From positions 1,054,001 to 1,118,000 of the forward strand of contig NZ_JARVHQ010000001.1 of the NCBI RefSeq assembly GCF_040459645.1: a DNA stretch of 64,000 nucleotides. The letters are read 5' to 3'. The stretch comes from Bacillus cereus group sp. RP43. GTDB taxonomy: Bacteria; Bacillota; Bacilli; Bacillales; Bacillaceae_G. The notes below the pieces were generated by a model. The model was not told where the DNA came from. It did not search any database and was given only the letters and a program-made list of their open reading frames with translations. Shown one piece after another: positions 16,497 to 26,289 of the stretch. A program made the position numbers and the translations under genes. Position 1 is the first letter of the stretch. Each line of letters opens with the position of its first letter.

Positions 16497-17210
16497 TTGA
16501 GTCTATTCGCCGCAATTGGATATATGGTTCGAGAAGTGTTTGTATTTGTTTCTTATGTGAAGAACAATGCGTTCCCGCAGCCGTTATCATCAGATGATGA
16601 GAGAAAGTACTTAGAGTTAATGGAGCAAGGTGATGCTCAAGCGAGAAATCTTTTAATTGAACATAATTTACGGCTTGTAGCTCATATTGTTAAGAAATTC
16701 GAAAACACCGGTGAAGATGCAGAAGATTTAATTTCAATTGGTACCATCGGGCTTATTAAAGCGATTGAAAGCTATTCAGCAGGGAAAGGAACTAAGCTTG
16801 CAACGTATGCAGCGCGCTGTATCGAAAATGAAATTTTGATGCATTTACGTGTGCTGAAGAAAACGAAAAAAGACGTTTCACTTCATGATCCAATCGGGCA
16901 AGATAAAGAGGGTAATGAAATATCGCTTATTGATATATTAAAATCAGAATCTGAAGATGTAATTGATATGATTCAGCTTAGTATGGAGTTAGAAAAAATT
17001 AAAGAATATATCGATATTTTAGACGAACGGGAGAAAGAAGTAATTGTGAAGCGTTTTGGACTTGGGCTTGATAAAGAGAAAACACAGAGGGAGATTGCGA
17101 AGGCACTCGGTATTTCAAGAAGCTACGTATCGCGAATTGAAAAGCGTGCTTTAATGAAAATGTTCCACGAATTTGTGCGGGCTGAGAAAGAGAAAAAAGC
17201 AAAAGAATAA
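16497..17210 (+). CDS. sigK: RNA polymerase sporulation sigma factor K, pro-protein
   Basis: This is the late mother-cell sigma factor, 237 residues, made as a membrane-bound precursor. The start is TTG 16497, preceded by GGAGGTG at good spacing, giving [18 protein letters not shown], the hydrophobic pro-sequence, before [14 protein letters not shown] where SpoIVFB cuts in B. subtilis. Region 2 ([38 protein letters not shown]) and region 4 ([33 protein letters not shown]) are complete. The gene is intact; there is no skin-like insertion, so no excision is needed. A terminator follows. Confidence 0.95.
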
Positions 17211-17222
17211 TGTATATTGTAG

Positions 17223-17251
17223 GCAGCTACACTTTAAAAGTGGCTGCTTTT
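17223..17251 (+). terminator. Terminator of sigK
   Basis: GCAGC-CACTT pairs with AAGTG-GCTGC with a small bulge, followed by TTTTCTTT. The 250 bases that follow up to psd hold no gene that I can support. Confidence 0.7.
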
Positions 17252-17501
17252 CTTTCGGGAAAACGGAAAGAAAACGAGCTGCTCTAAGAAGAAATACATG
17301 TTCACTGTTGAAAATAGCGGGTTCTATCTGTAATATTAGAAGGTGCTAAACAATTTAAGAATAAAAATTATACTTAGTTTTTCTTCGTGTATAACGAGAC
17401 GGCTCCATTCTATATGTGGGAATAAGAACCAATTTTACATATGATATAGAGAGAAAAGAAGGGGAAACTAAAGTTATAGGCTGATTAGGAGGTTTCGTAA
17501 T

Positions 17502-18290
17502 TTGCGACGGACATTATATCGACTTATGATCGAACTTACAAATGGTCGTTTTACTTCTTATATATTACGTAAATTTGCACAATCTCGTTTGAGCTCTATC
17601 ATTATTCCATCGTACGCGAAAGTTTTTCAAATTAATCAAGATGAGATGGAAAAGGGTTTGAAGGAATATGGAACATTGCATGATTTATTTACACGTAGGC
17701 TAAAAGAAGGAAAGCGTAGTATTGATACTGATGCATCGAGTATCGTTAGTCCTGTTGATGGTGTTTTTGCTGATCAAGGTCCTATTGAGGATACAAAAAC
17801 ATTCGATATAAAAGGAAAGCGTTATTCAATTGTGGATATGCTAGGTAATGAAGAGCGTGCAAAGCGATATGCAGGCGGTACATATATGGTAATTTATTTG
17901 AGCCCAAGTCATTATCATCGTATTCATAGCCCGCTTTCTGGCTCTGTGACTGAAAGATTTGTACTCGGTAGAAAATCATATCCGGTAAATGCAGCGGGTA
18001 TGGAGTATGGGAAAGAACCATTGTCAAAAAATTATCGCTCTGTTACAGAAGTAAATAGTGACGGCGAACATATGGCACTTGTAAAAGTAGGTGCTATGTT
18101 TGTTAATAGTATCGAGCTCCTTCATGAAAGAAGTACTGTTCAAAAAGGTGAAGAGATGGCATACTTTACATTTGGCTCAACAGTTGTTTTATTATTTGAA
18201 AAAGATATGATTGAAGCAGTGCAGGAATTGACAAGTGGGCAAGAGTTGCGTCTTGGTGAAAAAATTGCAACCCGAGTATCTCATAAGTAA
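17502..18290 (+). CDS. psd: Phosphatidylserine decarboxylase precursor
   Basis: This membrane enzyme makes phosphatidylethanolamine from phosphatidylserine. It has 262 residues and starts at TTG 17502 after TTAGGAGG. Motifs include [10 protein letters not shown], the conserved histidine region [28 protein letters not shown], and the self-cleavage site [11 protein letters not shown], where the serine of GST becomes the pyruvoyl group of the alpha subunit. No pssA gene is adjacent; psd stands alone between sigK and sda here. Confidence 0.95.
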   Translation: MRRTLYRLMIELTNGRFTSYILRKFAQSRLSSIIIPSYAKVFQINQDEMEKGLKEYGTLHDLFTRRLKEGKRSIDTDASSIVSPVDGVFADQGPIEDTKTFDIKGKRYSIVDMLGNEERAKRYAGGTYMVIYLSPSHYHRIHSPLSGSVTERFVLGRKSYPVNAAGMEYGKEPLSKNYRSVTEVNSDGEHMALVKVGAMFVNSIELLHERSTVQKGEEMAYFTFGSTVVLLFEKDMIEAVQELTSGQELRLGEKIATRVSHK

Positions 18291-18389
18291 AGAAAAGATT
18301 TTATAATATACTTATGAAGCTCTAATTAAGAAATGTGGACAAAGATGCTTAATGGAGAAATCCCCTAGATGGGAGTACTTGTTTATTCG

Positions 18390-18415
18390 AGAGCCATCGC
18401 AGGATGGCTCTTTTT
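18390..18415 (+). terminator. Terminator downstream of psd
   Basis: GAGCCATC pairs with GATGGCTC around a 4-base loop, followed by TTTTT. It can also stop minus-strand transcription from sda. Confidence 0.85.
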
Positions 18416-18442
18416 ACAGGTCAATCAGTAATCTATATGTAC

Positions 18443-18598
18443 TCAAGAAGATTTGACGAGCTTGTCCTCTAACGAGCGTCTAATAATTTCTTGTTTTATA
18501 AGTAAAATGAAGTCGGGATTTAATTTTAGTTCTTTTGCTTTATAATAAGACTCAGTGAGTAAATCAGTAGATAACTGTTCCATATGTTTTGTTTTCAA
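18443..18598 (-). CDS. sda: Sporulation checkpoint inhibitor Sda
   Basis: A protein of 51 residues that binds sporulation histidine kinases (KinA, KinB) and blocks phosphorelay entry when replication is perturbed. The core [19 protein letters not shown] and [18 protein letters not shown] matches the helical hairpin of B. subtilis Sda. The start is TTG 18598, with AGGAGGTGA 6 bases before it; an internal ATG five codons later lacks a binding site. Position next to yqeG is as in B. subtilis. A cluster of DnaA boxes lies upstream, consistent with the known DnaA control of sda. Confidence 0.88.
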   Translation of the reverse strand: MKTKHMEQLSTDLLTESYYKAKELKLNPDFILLIKQEIIRRSLEDKLVKSS

Positions 18599-18682
18599 GG
18601 TGAGTCACCTCCTAATAATATAAGGATTGATTCGTTGTTGCATTTAATGTACCAAAAAAATATGACAGTAACAAACAAGAGG

Positions 18683-18781
18683 TTATCCACATACCTCAGT
18701 GGATAAAATGTGTATAGAATGTTAGTAAATTCCAAATTGACTGAAAAATTAGTGTGGAAAGTGTGTACAAGTTTATCCACA
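18683..18781. promoter_or_regulatory. DnaA box cluster upstream of sda and yqeG
   Basis: TTATCCACA occurs perfectly at 18683-18691 and 18773-18781. Inverted one-mismatch copies lie at 18698-18706 (TTATCCACT on the minus strand) and 18752-18760 (CTTTCCACA type). In B. subtilis, DnaA binds the sda promoter region, linking replication to sporulation. A TGTCGAA heptamer (Spo0A-like) lies close by at 18802-18808. Confidence 0.8.
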
Positions 18782-18844
18782 GGTTATCTATCGAAAAATG
18801 TTGTCGAAAAATTTTATGAAAAATCCTCAAAGAGGTGAAAGAAA

Positions 18845-19357
18845 TTGAAGTTATTTTTACCAAATGAATATGTGAAAAATGTATATCATGTTCAAGCAGA
18901 AGATTTGAAAAAACGTGGAATTAAAGGAGTTATCACTGATTTAGATAACACTTTAATTGAATGGGATCGTCCAAACGCAACACCACAGCTTGAAGAGTGG
19001 TTTTTGAAAATGAAAGCAAATGATATTCAAGTAACGGTCGTTTCAAATAATAACGAGCAACGCGTTAAAGACTTCGCTGATCCATTAGGTATTCCGTTTA
19101 TTCATAGTGCACGCAAACCGTTTGTTCGCGCATTTAAGCGTGCGATACACGAGATGCATCTGCAACCAGATGAAGTTGTAGTAATTGGAGATCAGTTACT
19201 AACGGATGTGCTCGGTGGGAATCGTGTGGGACTTCATACAATTTTAGTTGTACCGGTAGCGCAAACGGACGGATTGGTGACACGCTTTAATCGAAAAATT
19301 GAACGAAGAATTATGAAAAACATGAAGAAAAAAGGCTTAATTAACTGGGAGGAATAA
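18845..19357 (+). CDS. yqeG: YqeG family HAD-type phosphatase
   Basis: A 170-residue HAD hydrolase (IIIA subfamily). Motif I is GVITDLDNTLIEWD with the nucleophile Asp, motif II VTVVSNNNE, and motif III/IV KPFVRAFKRAI followed by VVIGDQLLTDVLGGNRVG. The start is TTG 18845 after AGAGGTGAAAG. It heads the run yqeG-yqeH-aroE-yhbY-nadD-yqeK-rsfS-yqeM, with only three bases before yqeH. The physiological substrate is unclear; some related proteins act on phosphatidylglycerophosphate. Confidence 0.92.
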   Translation: MKLFLPNEYVKNVYHVQAEDLKKRGIKGVITDLDNTLIEWDRPNATPQLEEWFLKMKANDIQVTVVSNNNEQRVKDFADPLGIPFIHSARKPFVRAFKRAIHEMHLQPDEVVVIGDQLLTDVLGGNRVGLHTILVVPVAQTDGLVTRFNRKIERRIMKNMKKKGLINWEE

Positions 19358-19360
19358 AGT

Positions 19361-20467
19361 TTGACTGAAACAATTAAATGTATTGGTTGCGGTGTAGAAA
19401 TTCAAACAGAAAATAAAAATGAAGTAGGATACGCTCCTGCATCATCTTTAGAAAAAGAACAAGTAATTTGCCAACGTTGTTTTCGTTTGAAACATTATAA
19501 CGAAATTCAAGATGTATCTTTAACAGATGATGATTTCCTTCGTATTTTGAACGGAATTGGACAATCAGACGCACTAGTGGTTAAAATCGTAGATATTTTC
19601 GATTTCAATGGTAGCTGGTTACCAGGCTTACATCGTTTTGTAGGGAACAATAAAGTATTACTTGTAGGGAATAAGGCTGACTTAATTCCAAAGTCAGTTA
19701 AGCATGATAAAGTAAAACATTGGATGCGCTATAGTGCAAAGCAACTTGGTTTAAAACCAGAAGATGTCTTTTTGATTAGTGCAGCTAAAGGACAAGGAAT
19801 TACTGAACTTGCTGATGCAATTGAGTATTACCGCGAAGGTAAAGATGTTTATGTTGTTGGATGTACGAATGTTGGTAAATCAACATTTATTAATCGTATG
19901 ATTAAAGAGTTTAGTGATGAGACTGAGAATGTAATTACAACATCACATTTCCCAGGAACAACGCTTGATTTAATTGATATCCCATTAGACGAAACGTCAT
20001 CTTTATACGATACACCAGGTATTATTAATCATCATCAAATGGCGCATTATGTTGGGAAACAAAGCTTAAAGCTTATTACACCAACTACAGAAGTTAAGCC
20101 AATGGTATTCCAATTAAATGAAGAACAAACATTATTCTTTGGTGGATTAGCACGATTTGATTATGTAAGTGGAGGCCGTCGTGCATTTACTTGTCATTTC
20201 TCAAACCGTTTAACAATCCATCGTACAAAGCTTGAAAAGGCTGATGAATTGTACGAAAGACACGCTGGAGAATTATTGAATCCACCGACACCAGAAGAAT
20301 TAGAAAATATGCCTGAGTTTGTGAAATATGAATTTAATATTCGTGAGCCAAAAACGGATGTTGTATTCTCTGGATTGGGCTGGGTTACTGTAAATGAATC
20401 AGGAGCGAAAATTGTTGCTCATGTACCAAAGGGAGTAAGTGTTTCATTACGTAAATCTTTAATTTAA
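19361..20467 (+). CDS. yqeH: Ribosome biogenesis GTPase YqeH
   Basis: A circularly permuted GTPase of 368 residues needed for 30S assembly. An N-terminal treble-clef zinc finger has CIGCGVEIQ and ICQRCFRLKHYN. The G motifs appear in permuted order: G4 VGNKADL at about residue 105, G5 ISAAKG, then G1 GCTNVGKST and G3 DTPGI. The C-terminal half is the RNA-binding part. It starts at TTG 19361, with GGGAGGAA before it at the end of yqeG. Confidence 0.95.
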   Translation: MTETIKCIGCGVEIQTENKNEVGYAPASSLEKEQVICQRCFRLKHYNEIQDVSLTDDDFLRILNGIGQSDALVVKIVDIFDFNGSWLPGLHRFVGNNKVLLVGNKADLIPKSVKHDKVKHWMRYSAKQLGLKPEDVFLISAAKGQGITELADAIEYYREGKDVYVVGCTNVGKSTFINRMIKEFSDETENVITTSHFPGTTLDLIDIPLDETSSLYDTPGIINHHQMAHYVGKQSLKLITPTTEVKPMVFQLNEEQTLFFGGLARFDYVSGGRRAFTCHFSNRLTIHRTKLEKADELYERHAGELLNPPTPEELENMPEFVKYEFNIREPKTDVVFSGLGWVTVNESGAKIVAHVPKGVSVSLRKSLI

Positions 20468-20482
20468 TATGGAGAGGGATTT

Positions 20483-21316
20483 ATGAAACAATTATATGGT
20501 GTAATCGGAAATCCAATTGGACATTCATTATCACCCGTTATGCATAACGATGCATTTGAACACTTGAATATGGATGCCCATTATCATGCGTTTCTTGTAG
20601 AAGAAGAAGCACTAGGGGAAGCAGTAAAAGGTTTGAAAGCATTAGGTATTTCAGGATTTAATGTAACGACTCCACATAAAGTTGCAATTATGGAGTACTT
20701 GGATGAGGTTGCCCCGCTAGCAAAGCAAATCGGTGCGGTAAATACAGTAGTTCATCGAGATGGAAAATTGATTGGGTATAATACAGATGGAATTGGTTTT
20801 GTTCGTGCCCTGCAGTCAATTAGTGAAGATCCACTTCAAGAGAAACGTATTTTATTAATCGGTGCAGGTGGTGCTAGTCGAGCTATTTACTTCTCGCTTG
20901 CAGATGTAGGTGTGAAAGAAATTGATATTGCTAATCGTACGAGAGATAAGGCGAAAAATCTTATCGCTGGGTGCATGGCAAATGTTAATTCGCATGCTCT
21001 ATCGTTAGAATGTGCAGCAGAAAATCAAGGGGAATATGATATTATCATCCAAACAACAACGATAGGTATGCATCCGCATGTTGAGTATACGCCGCTGGAA
21101 ATTCGTTCGTTGAAACAAGGAACGATTGTTTCTGATATTATTTATAATCCATTTGAGACGAAAATTTTAGGGGATGCGAAAGAACAAGGTGCAATAATTC
21201 AAAATGGAATCGATATGTTCGTTTATCAAGGTGCACTTGCATTTGAAATGTGGACAGGATGTGTGCCGAATATTGATAGAATGAAACAATTAGTAATGAG
21301 AGAGCTTGGAGGCTAA
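20483..21316 (+). CDS. aroE: Shikimate dehydrogenase
   Basis: This enzyme reduces 3-dehydroshikimate to shikimate with NADPH in the chorismate pathway. It has 277 residues. Substrate-binding motifs are [21 protein letters not shown] (catalytic lysine) and AVNTVV; NADP binding is at [10 protein letters not shown] with IANRTRDKA, and [18 protein letters not shown] closes the fold. The ribosome binding site is GGAGAGGG. Confidence 0.96.
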   Translation: MKQLYGVIGNPIGHSLSPVMHNDAFEHLNMDAHYHAFLVEEEALGEAVKGLKALGISGFNVTTPHKVAIMEYLDEVAPLAKQIGAVNTVVHRDGKLIGYNTDGIGFVRALQSISEDPLQEKRILLIGAGGASRAIYFSLADVGVKEIDIANRTRDKAKNLIAGCMANVNSHALSLECAAENQGEYDIIIQTTTIGMHPHVEYTPLEIRSLKQGTIVSDIIYNPFETKILGDAKEQGAIIQNGIDMFVYQGALAFEMWTGCVPNIDRMKQLVMRELGG

Positions 21317-21320
21317 TTAT

Positions 21321-21614
21321 ATGTTAACAGGAAAACAAAAAAGATTTTTACGTGCAAAGGCACATCATTTAACACCGATTTTTCAAGTTGGAAAAGGTGG
21401 CGTGAATGAAAATATGGTGAAACAAATTGGAGAAGCATTAGAAGTTCGTGAACTATTTAAAGTGAGCGTATTACAAAACTGTGAATTTGATCGTAGTGAA
21501 GTTGCAGAAGAGCTTGCACAAGGTGCACGAGCTGAAATCGTTCAAGTAATCGGAAGCACAATTGTTTTATACAAAGAATCAAGAGAAAATAAGCAGATTA
21601 AGCTTCCTCGATAA
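21321..21614 (+). CDS. yqeI: YhbY-type CRM-domain RNA-binding protein
   Basis: A single CRM domain of 97 residues (MLTGKQKRFLRAKAHHLTPI, QVGKGGVNENMVKQI, with the GxxG loop). Relatives associate with pre-50S particles. The start ATG 21321 follows TTGGAGG at the end of aroE; an in-frame codon five residues earlier overlaps aroE and lacks a site. Confidence 0.93.
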   Translation: MLTGKQKRFLRAKAHHLTPIFQVGKGGVNENMVKQIGEALEVRELFKVSVLQNCEFDRSEVAEELAQGARAEIVQVIGSTIVLYKESRENKQIKLPR

Positions 21615-21749
21615 AAGATATACGTGAGTTATTTCGTAATGGACGCTTGATATGTAGAAAGCGAAACCAATTGAACTTTTATTAACAGTGGGCTCTCTTC
21701 GAATATTTATGGGGAGAGTTGCTGTATGTAAAAGGAAGGAGTGTTTCTT

Positions 21750-22319
21750 TTGAGAAAAATTGGCATTATTGGTGGCACGTTTGATCCGCCTCATAATGGG
21801 CATTTGTTAATTGCAAATGAAGTGTATCATGCTTTAGGGTTGGAAGAGGTATGGTTTTTGCCGAATCAGATTCCACCGCACAAGCAAGGACGTAACATTA
21901 CGAGTGTGAAAAGTCGATTAAACATGCTGCAAATAGCGATTGAGGAAGAAGCATACTTTTCAATTTGTTTAGAAGAGCTAGACAGAGAAGGCCCATCTTA
22001 TACGTACGACACTATGGTACAATTAACGGAGAAGTATCCGGATGTGCAGTTTCACTTTATTATTGGCGGAGACATGGTTGAGTATTTGTCAAAGTGGTAT
22101 AACATTGAAAAGTTACTTAAGCTTGTGACTTTCGTTGGAGTTGCAAGACCAGGTTATACATTACATACGCCTTATGATATCGTAAAAGTGGAAATTCCGG
22201 AGTTTGCAGTTTCTTCTTCTCTGTTACGTGAGAGATATATGACGAAGAAAACGTGCAAATATTTACTCCCCGAAAAAGTACAGGTATATATCGAGAGGAA
22301 TGGGTTGTATGAATCGTGA
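21750..22319 (+). CDS. nadD: Nicotinate-nucleotide adenylyltransferase
   Basis: This enzyme adenylates nicotinate mononucleotide to deamido-NAD. It has 189 residues, with the nucleotidyltransferase motif [15 protein letters not shown] near the start, [23 protein letters not shown] and the late SSSLLRERY (ISSTxIR-type) motif. The start is TTG 21750, nine bases after AAGGAG; a GTG at 21741 abuts the binding site. It overlaps yqeK by 11 bases. Confidence 0.95.
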   Translation: MRKIGIIGGTFDPPHNGHLLIANEVYHALGLEEVWFLPNQIPPHKQGRNITSVKSRLNMLQIAIEEEAYFSICLEELDREGPSYTYDTMVQLTEKYPDVQFHFIIGGDMVEYLSKWYNIEKLLKLVTFVGVARPGYTLHTPYDIVKVEIPEFAVSSSLLRERYMTKKTCKYLLPEKVQVYIERNGLYES

Positions 22320-22878
22320 GGAAGCACTTAGTATTGTCAAACAACAAATGCATGAAAAGCGTTATATACACACGGTTGGTGTAATGGAAACAGCGATTGA
22401 ACTTGCCCGATTATATGGTGTAGATGAAAAAAAGGCAGAGACGGCTGCTATATTTCACGATTATGCAAAATGTAGAGCGATTCCAGAAATGGAAGAGATT
22501 ATTAAGAGAGAAGCTTTGCCGAAGGATCTACTGCACTATAACAAAGAGTTATGGCATGCACCTGTTGGGGCATACTTAGTAGAAAAAGAAGTAGGCATTA
22601 CTGATCCTGAAATTCTACAAGCTATTACATATCATACAAGTGGTCATGAAAAAATGACAATGTTAGATAAAGTTATTTATGTAGCAGATTACATTGAACC
22701 AGGACGTAAGTTTCCTGGTGTGGAAGAAGCGAGGAAACTCGCATATAAAGATATAAATCAAGCTTTACTGTTTGCTTTAAAGCGAACAATTCAATTTTTA
22801 ATGGAAAAAGATCAAACGATTTATCCATTAACATTCCAAACATACAATGCAGTTATCAAGGAGGAAATTAATAAATGA
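22309..22878 (+). CDS. yqeK: HD-domain hydrolase YqeK (symmetrical dinucleoside tetraphosphatase family)
   Basis: A protein of 189 residues. Metal-binding motifs are [11 protein letters not shown] (His), AIFHDYAK (HD) and [13 protein letters not shown]; later HTSGHEKMT and [12 protein letters not shown] are typical. Members cleave Ap4A symmetrically. The start ATG 22309 lies inside the end of nadD after GAGGAATGGG, and the end overlaps rsfS, showing tight coupling. Confidence 0.93.
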   Translation: MNREEALSIVKQQMHEKRYIHTVGVMETAIELARLYGVDEKKAETAAIFHDYAKCRAIPEMEEIIKREALPKDLLHYNKELWHAPVGAYLVEKEVGITDPEILQAITYHTSGHEKMTMLDKVIYVADYIEPGRKFPGVEEARKLAYKDINQALLFALKRTIQFLMEKDQTIYPLTFQTYNAVIKEEINK

Positions 22879-23231
22879 AAGATAAAGAGTTATTAGTATT
22901 AGCGGCAAAAGCAGCTGATGATAAGAGAGCAGAAGATATGGTTGTACTAAATATGCAAGGTATTTCACCGATTGCAGACTATTTTATTATTTGTCACGGA
23001 AATTCAGACAAGCAAGTACAAGCAATTGCACGTGAAATTAAAGCGAAGGCACATGAGTTCGAGATTAACGTACAACGTATGGAAGGCTTTGATGAAGCGC
23101 GTTGGGTTTTAGTAGACCTTGGTGATGTGGTTGCTCATGTATTCCATAAAGACGAGCGTAATCACTATAATTTAGAGCGTCTATGGGGCGATGTGCCGCG
23201 TGAAGATATTGCAGATGAGCTAGATCAATGA
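22875..23231 (+). CDS. rsfS: Ribosomal silencing factor RsfS
   Basis: A 118-residue protein that binds L14 and prevents 50S-30S joining when nutrients are low. It has the family signature ISPIADYFIICHGNSDKQVQAIA and WVLVDLGDVVAHVF with the late YNLERLWGD. It overlaps yqeK (ATGA type) and yqeM by 4 bases each, so it sits inside a translationally coupled cluster. Confidence 0.96.
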   Translation: MKDKELLVLAAKAADDKRAEDMVVLNMQGISPIADYFIICHGNSDKQVQAIAREIKAKAHEFEINVQRMEGFDEARWVLVDLGDVVAHVFHKDERNHYNLERLWGDVPREDIADELDQ

Positions 23232-23977
23232 AATACGAACAATTTGCTTTGCTGTATGACGAACTGATGAATGATGTCCCTTATGATAAATGGGTGGAAT
23301 TCACAGAGGAAAGTTTGCAACAGGCATCTATGAAAGAGGCAAAAATTCTTGACGTAGCATGTGGAACTGGTAACGTAACACTTCCGCTTGTGCGAAAAGG
23401 TTATGATTTAATTGGTGTAGATCTTTCGGAAGAAATGTTAACTGTCGCACAGCAAAAATTGGGGGGAGAAGGTTATTTTATTCCTTTTTACCAACAAGAC
23501 ATGAGAGAACTCGATGTTCCTGGTGAATTTGATTGTGTGACAATCTTTTGTGACTCATTAAATTATGTATTGCAAGAAGATGGAGTGCAAGAGACATTTA
23601 GAAGAGTTTTCCACCATTTACGTCAGGATGGCTTGTTTTTATTTGATGTACACTCTTTATATAAAATACATCACGTATTTCAAAATGAAACATATACAGT
23701 GAACGGTGAAGAAATATCACTTATTTGGAACTGCTTCCCTGGAGAAGAATCAGATAGTGTGGAACATGATTTGACATTCTTTGTACAAGATTCAGAAGAA
23801 GATGTGTACCATCGTTTTGACGAATGTCACGTGCAGCGTGCATATTCGGTTGAAGTGTTAACGAAATGGCTTGAAGAAGCTGGGTTTACAGTGCTTCGCG
23901 TCACAGGTGACTTTGAACGAATTGAAGTGACAGAACAAACAGAGCGCATCTTTTTTATGGCGAAGAAGAATGGATAA
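23228..23977 (+). CDS. yqeM: Class I SAM-dependent methyltransferase YqeM
   Basis: A protein of 249 residues with the SAM-binding motif ILDVACGTGNVTLPLVRKG, the acidic loop LIGVDLSEEML and DCVTIFCDSLNYVL. Its substrate is not known; its place after rsfS hints at translation or ribosome maturation. It ends at a strong terminator. Confidence 0.9.
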   Translation: MKYEQFALLYDELMNDVPYDKWVEFTEESLQQASMKEAKILDVACGTGNVTLPLVRKGYDLIGVDLSEEMLTVAQQKLGGEGYFIPFYQQDMRELDVPGEFDCVTIFCDSLNYVLQEDGVQETFRRVFHHLRQDGLFLFDVHSLYKIHHVFQNETYTVNGEEISLIWNCFPGEESDSVEHDLTFFVQDSEEDVYHRFDECHVQRAYSVEVLTKWLEEAGFTVLRVTGDFERIEVTEQTERIFFMAKKNG

Positions 23978-24010
23978 AACAAAAGCAACCGATAAGGTTG
24001 CTTTTGTTTT
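23976..24010 (+). terminator. Terminator of the yqeG-yqeM cluster
   Basis: AAAACAAAAGCAACC pairs perfectly with GGTTGCTTTTGTTTT (15 bp, 5-base loop). Confidence 0.9.
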
Positions 24011-24149
24011 ATAGAAAAGATGTAGTTTTAGTTCTAGAAAAATAAAAAGATGATATGTGTAAAGTGTAAAAATGCTAGTTTTAGTGAAAATGTAGCATGA
24101 AAAAGATCAGTATTAATAAAAAGGGTTTGGGATTATGATGGCGTATTTA

Positions 24150-24977
24150 TTATGTGTGTTTATTGAATTGCTGCTCAACGCATTTTAAATCTTCATCAAA
24201 TTTCTCATGTGTCCGTTCGATTAATTTATGAAACATATCCCCAACGTGCTCTTCTAAAATACGAATACCTTCTCCTGTAACACCGCCTTTAACGCATACC
24301 TTTTCTTGTAAAGTAGGTAATGTGAAAATTTCTTTTTCAAGTAATTTCCCCATTCCAATGACCATTTCACTTACTAAAGTAGTGGCTTCTTCGTGTGTAA
24401 TATTTGTTTTATCTACAGCAGCGTTAATGAAACATTGTAATAAATAACTAAAAAAAGCAGGGCCGCAGCTTGCTATATCAGATGAAACGCGCGTTATATC
24501 TTCTTCTATAACAAGGGGAGTAGAAATGTTTTTGAATAGACGAAGTAGTTTTTGTTGCCATTCTTCAGAGCAGTTATTTCCAAATGTAAATAGTGATGCG
24601 CCAGATAAGGCGCGGTTTGTAATACTCGGAATAATACGTGCGACGTGGCATGGTACAAGTGTCTCTAATTGTGATGGAGATATTGGACTTGTGATAGAAA
24701 CTAAGCACTTTTCATCAGAGAAATGTTCAGCATGTTTTTGTAGGATGGGGTATATATCTATCGGTTTTACGCAAATAAAAATAAGATGTGATCGTTCGAT
24801 TACCTCATCGATAGTTTTGGCTATATGAACAGAATGGTATTTTTCCTTTATATGATATGCTTTGGCAGGCGTCCGATTAATAATAGTAAGGCACGAAGGC
24901 TTGACAGCACGGGTTTCTAAAAATGCATCGATTAGTATATTCCCCATGTTCCCTGTCCCTATAATTCCTATGTTCAA
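24150..24977 (-). CDS. comER: ComER, pyrroline-5-carboxylate reductase-like protein
   Basis: A 275-residue protein divergent from comEA, as in B. subtilis. The N-terminal Rossmann motif IGIIGTGNMGNIL is followed by VKPIDI and the P5CR-like segments ISSDIASCGPAFFSYLLQCF and KGGVTGEGIRILEE. It resembles ProI/ProC but is not needed for transformation in B. subtilis, where it has been linked to sporulation and biofilm. The start is TTG 24977, with GAAGGAGGGA upstream. Confidence 0.9.
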   Translation of the reverse strand: MNIGIIGTGNMGNILIDAFLETRAVKPSCLTIINRTPAKAYHIKEKYHSVHIAKTIDEVIERSHLIFICVKPIDIYPILQKHAEHFSDEKCLVSITSPISPSQLETLVPCHVARIIPSITNRALSGASLFTFGNNCSEEWQQKLLRLFKNISTPLVIEEDITRVSSDIASCGPAFFSYLLQCFINAAVDKTNITHEEATTLVSEMVIGMGKLLEKEIFTLPTLQEKVCVKGGVTGEGIRILEEHVGDMFHKLIERTHEKFDEDLKCVEQQFNKHT

Positions 24978-25054
24978 TGTTTCATCCCTCCTTCGTAACA
25001 GCTTTCTCCTAAACAATATGAATGATGTTATAAATTTATGATTAGAGGTGTAAA

Positions 25055-25654
25055 ATGATGTGGGATTTTCGGAAAAAATGGTTGGGATTAGTGGTTATTA
25101 TTGGCACTTTGATTTTTCTTTTTTTCTGGAAAACGAATCAGCAAACAGAACCATCGCTCATTACAACGGAAGTTCAAGCGAAAGATGTGGAGAAAAAAAG
25201 TAGACCGAAAGCATTGGATACAAAGGAGCAGAAAAAAATAATTATAATTGATGTGAAAGGGGCGGTTTTTAAAGAGGGTGTGTATGAAATGAAGGAAGGG
25301 GACCGGGTGAAGGAGGCGGTTGAAAAAGCTGGAGGTTTGTTGCCGGATGCAGATATGAAAAAAGTGAATTTGGCGCAAATGGTCCAAGACCAAATGCTTC
25401 TTTATGTTCCTAACAAGAATGAGCCAATGCAAGAAGGGGCTACTTTTTCAAAAAGCGAGGGTAAAGTGCAAATAAATACAGCTTCTAAAGAGCAACTTGA
25501 AAAAATTACAGGCATTGGTTCTCGGAAGGCAGAAAGTATTTTGAAATACCGAGAAGAACATGGGCCGTTTCAGAAAATAGAAGATTTATTGGAGATTGAT
25601 GGGATTGGTGCGAAGTCACTTGAAAAAATAAAAGATCAAATAATTATTCCATAA
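25055..25654 (+). CDS. comEA: Competence DNA receptor ComEA
   Basis: A 199-residue membrane-anchored DNA receptor for transformation. One N-terminal membrane helix (LGLVVIIGTLIFLFFW), a flexible linker, an SLBB-type domain (DVKGAVFKEGVYEMKEGDRV) and a C-terminal double helix-hairpin-helix (VQINTASKEQLEKITGIGSRKAE, FQKIEDLLEIDGIGAKSLEK) that binds double-stranded DNA. It is followed by comEB and comEC in the usual order. Confidence 0.95.
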   Translation: MMWDFRKKWLGLVVIIGTLIFLFFWKTNQQTEPSLITTEVQAKDVEKKSRPKALDTKEQKKIIIIDVKGAVFKEGVYEMKEGDRVKEAVEKAGGLLPDADMKKVNLAQMVQDQMLLYVPNKNEPMQEGATFSKSEGKVQINTASKEQLEKITGIGSRKAESILKYREEHGPFQKIEDLLEIDGIGAKSLEKIKDQIIIP

Positions 25655-25717
25655 AAGATTGACGAAGTTTTTCTTCTTTCGCTACACTACAAGTAGACAA
25701 AAAAGTAGGTGAAAAAT

Positions 25718-26275
25718 ATGGAACGAATTTCATGGGATCAATATTTTATGACACAAAGCCATCTGTTATCATTGCGTAGTACATGTACAAGACTTGCAGT
25801 AGGAGCGACAATCGTTCGTGATAAACGAATTATTGCTGGTGGATATAACGGTTCAATTAAAGGTGGTGTACATTGTATAGACGATGGTTGCTATGTCATT
25901 GATAATCATTGCGTTCGTACAATTCATGCGGAAATGAATGCTTTATTGCAATGTGCGAAGTTTGGTGCAAAAACAGAGGAAGCGGAAATTTATGTCACAC
26001 ATTTTCCTTGTTTGCAGTGCTGTAAGGCGATTATTCAAAGTGGTGTTACAGCAGTTTATTATGCACAGGATTATAAAAATCATCCGTATGCCGTAGAGTT
26101 ATTTGAACAAGCGAGTGTAACAGTGAAGCACGTTCCGCTAGAATATGATATTACATCGCTAGAGGAACAAGAGCGTCATTTGCAGCTAAAGGAATTATTC
26201 GCAGCTTTAGAAAAAGATAATTTATCAATGGAAGAATTACAGCGTGTATTCACTAAAGCGAAAATGATGCTATAA
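25718..26275 (+). CDS. comEB: ComEB, dCMP deaminase family protein
   Basis: A protein of 185 residues with zinc-binding TIHAEMNALLQ and THFPCLQCCKAII motifs of dCMP deaminases, plus CTRLAVGATIVRD and GGYNGSIKGGVHC. It would deaminate dCMP to dUMP; in competence it is dispensable for uptake in B. subtilis. ATG 25718 is preferred over a GTG three codons earlier because the site GTAGGTG fits it. Confidence 0.93.
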   Translation: MERISWDQYFMTQSHLLSLRSTCTRLAVGATIVRDKRIIAGGYNGSIKGGVHCIDDGCYVIDNHCVRTIHAEMNALLQCAKFGAKTEEAEIYVTHFPCLQCCKAIIQSGVTAVYYAQDYKNHPYAVELFEQASVTVKHVPLEYDITSLEEQERHLQLKELFAALEKDNLSMEELQRVFTKAKMML

Positions 26276-26289
26276 GGAGTGAGTATGAG

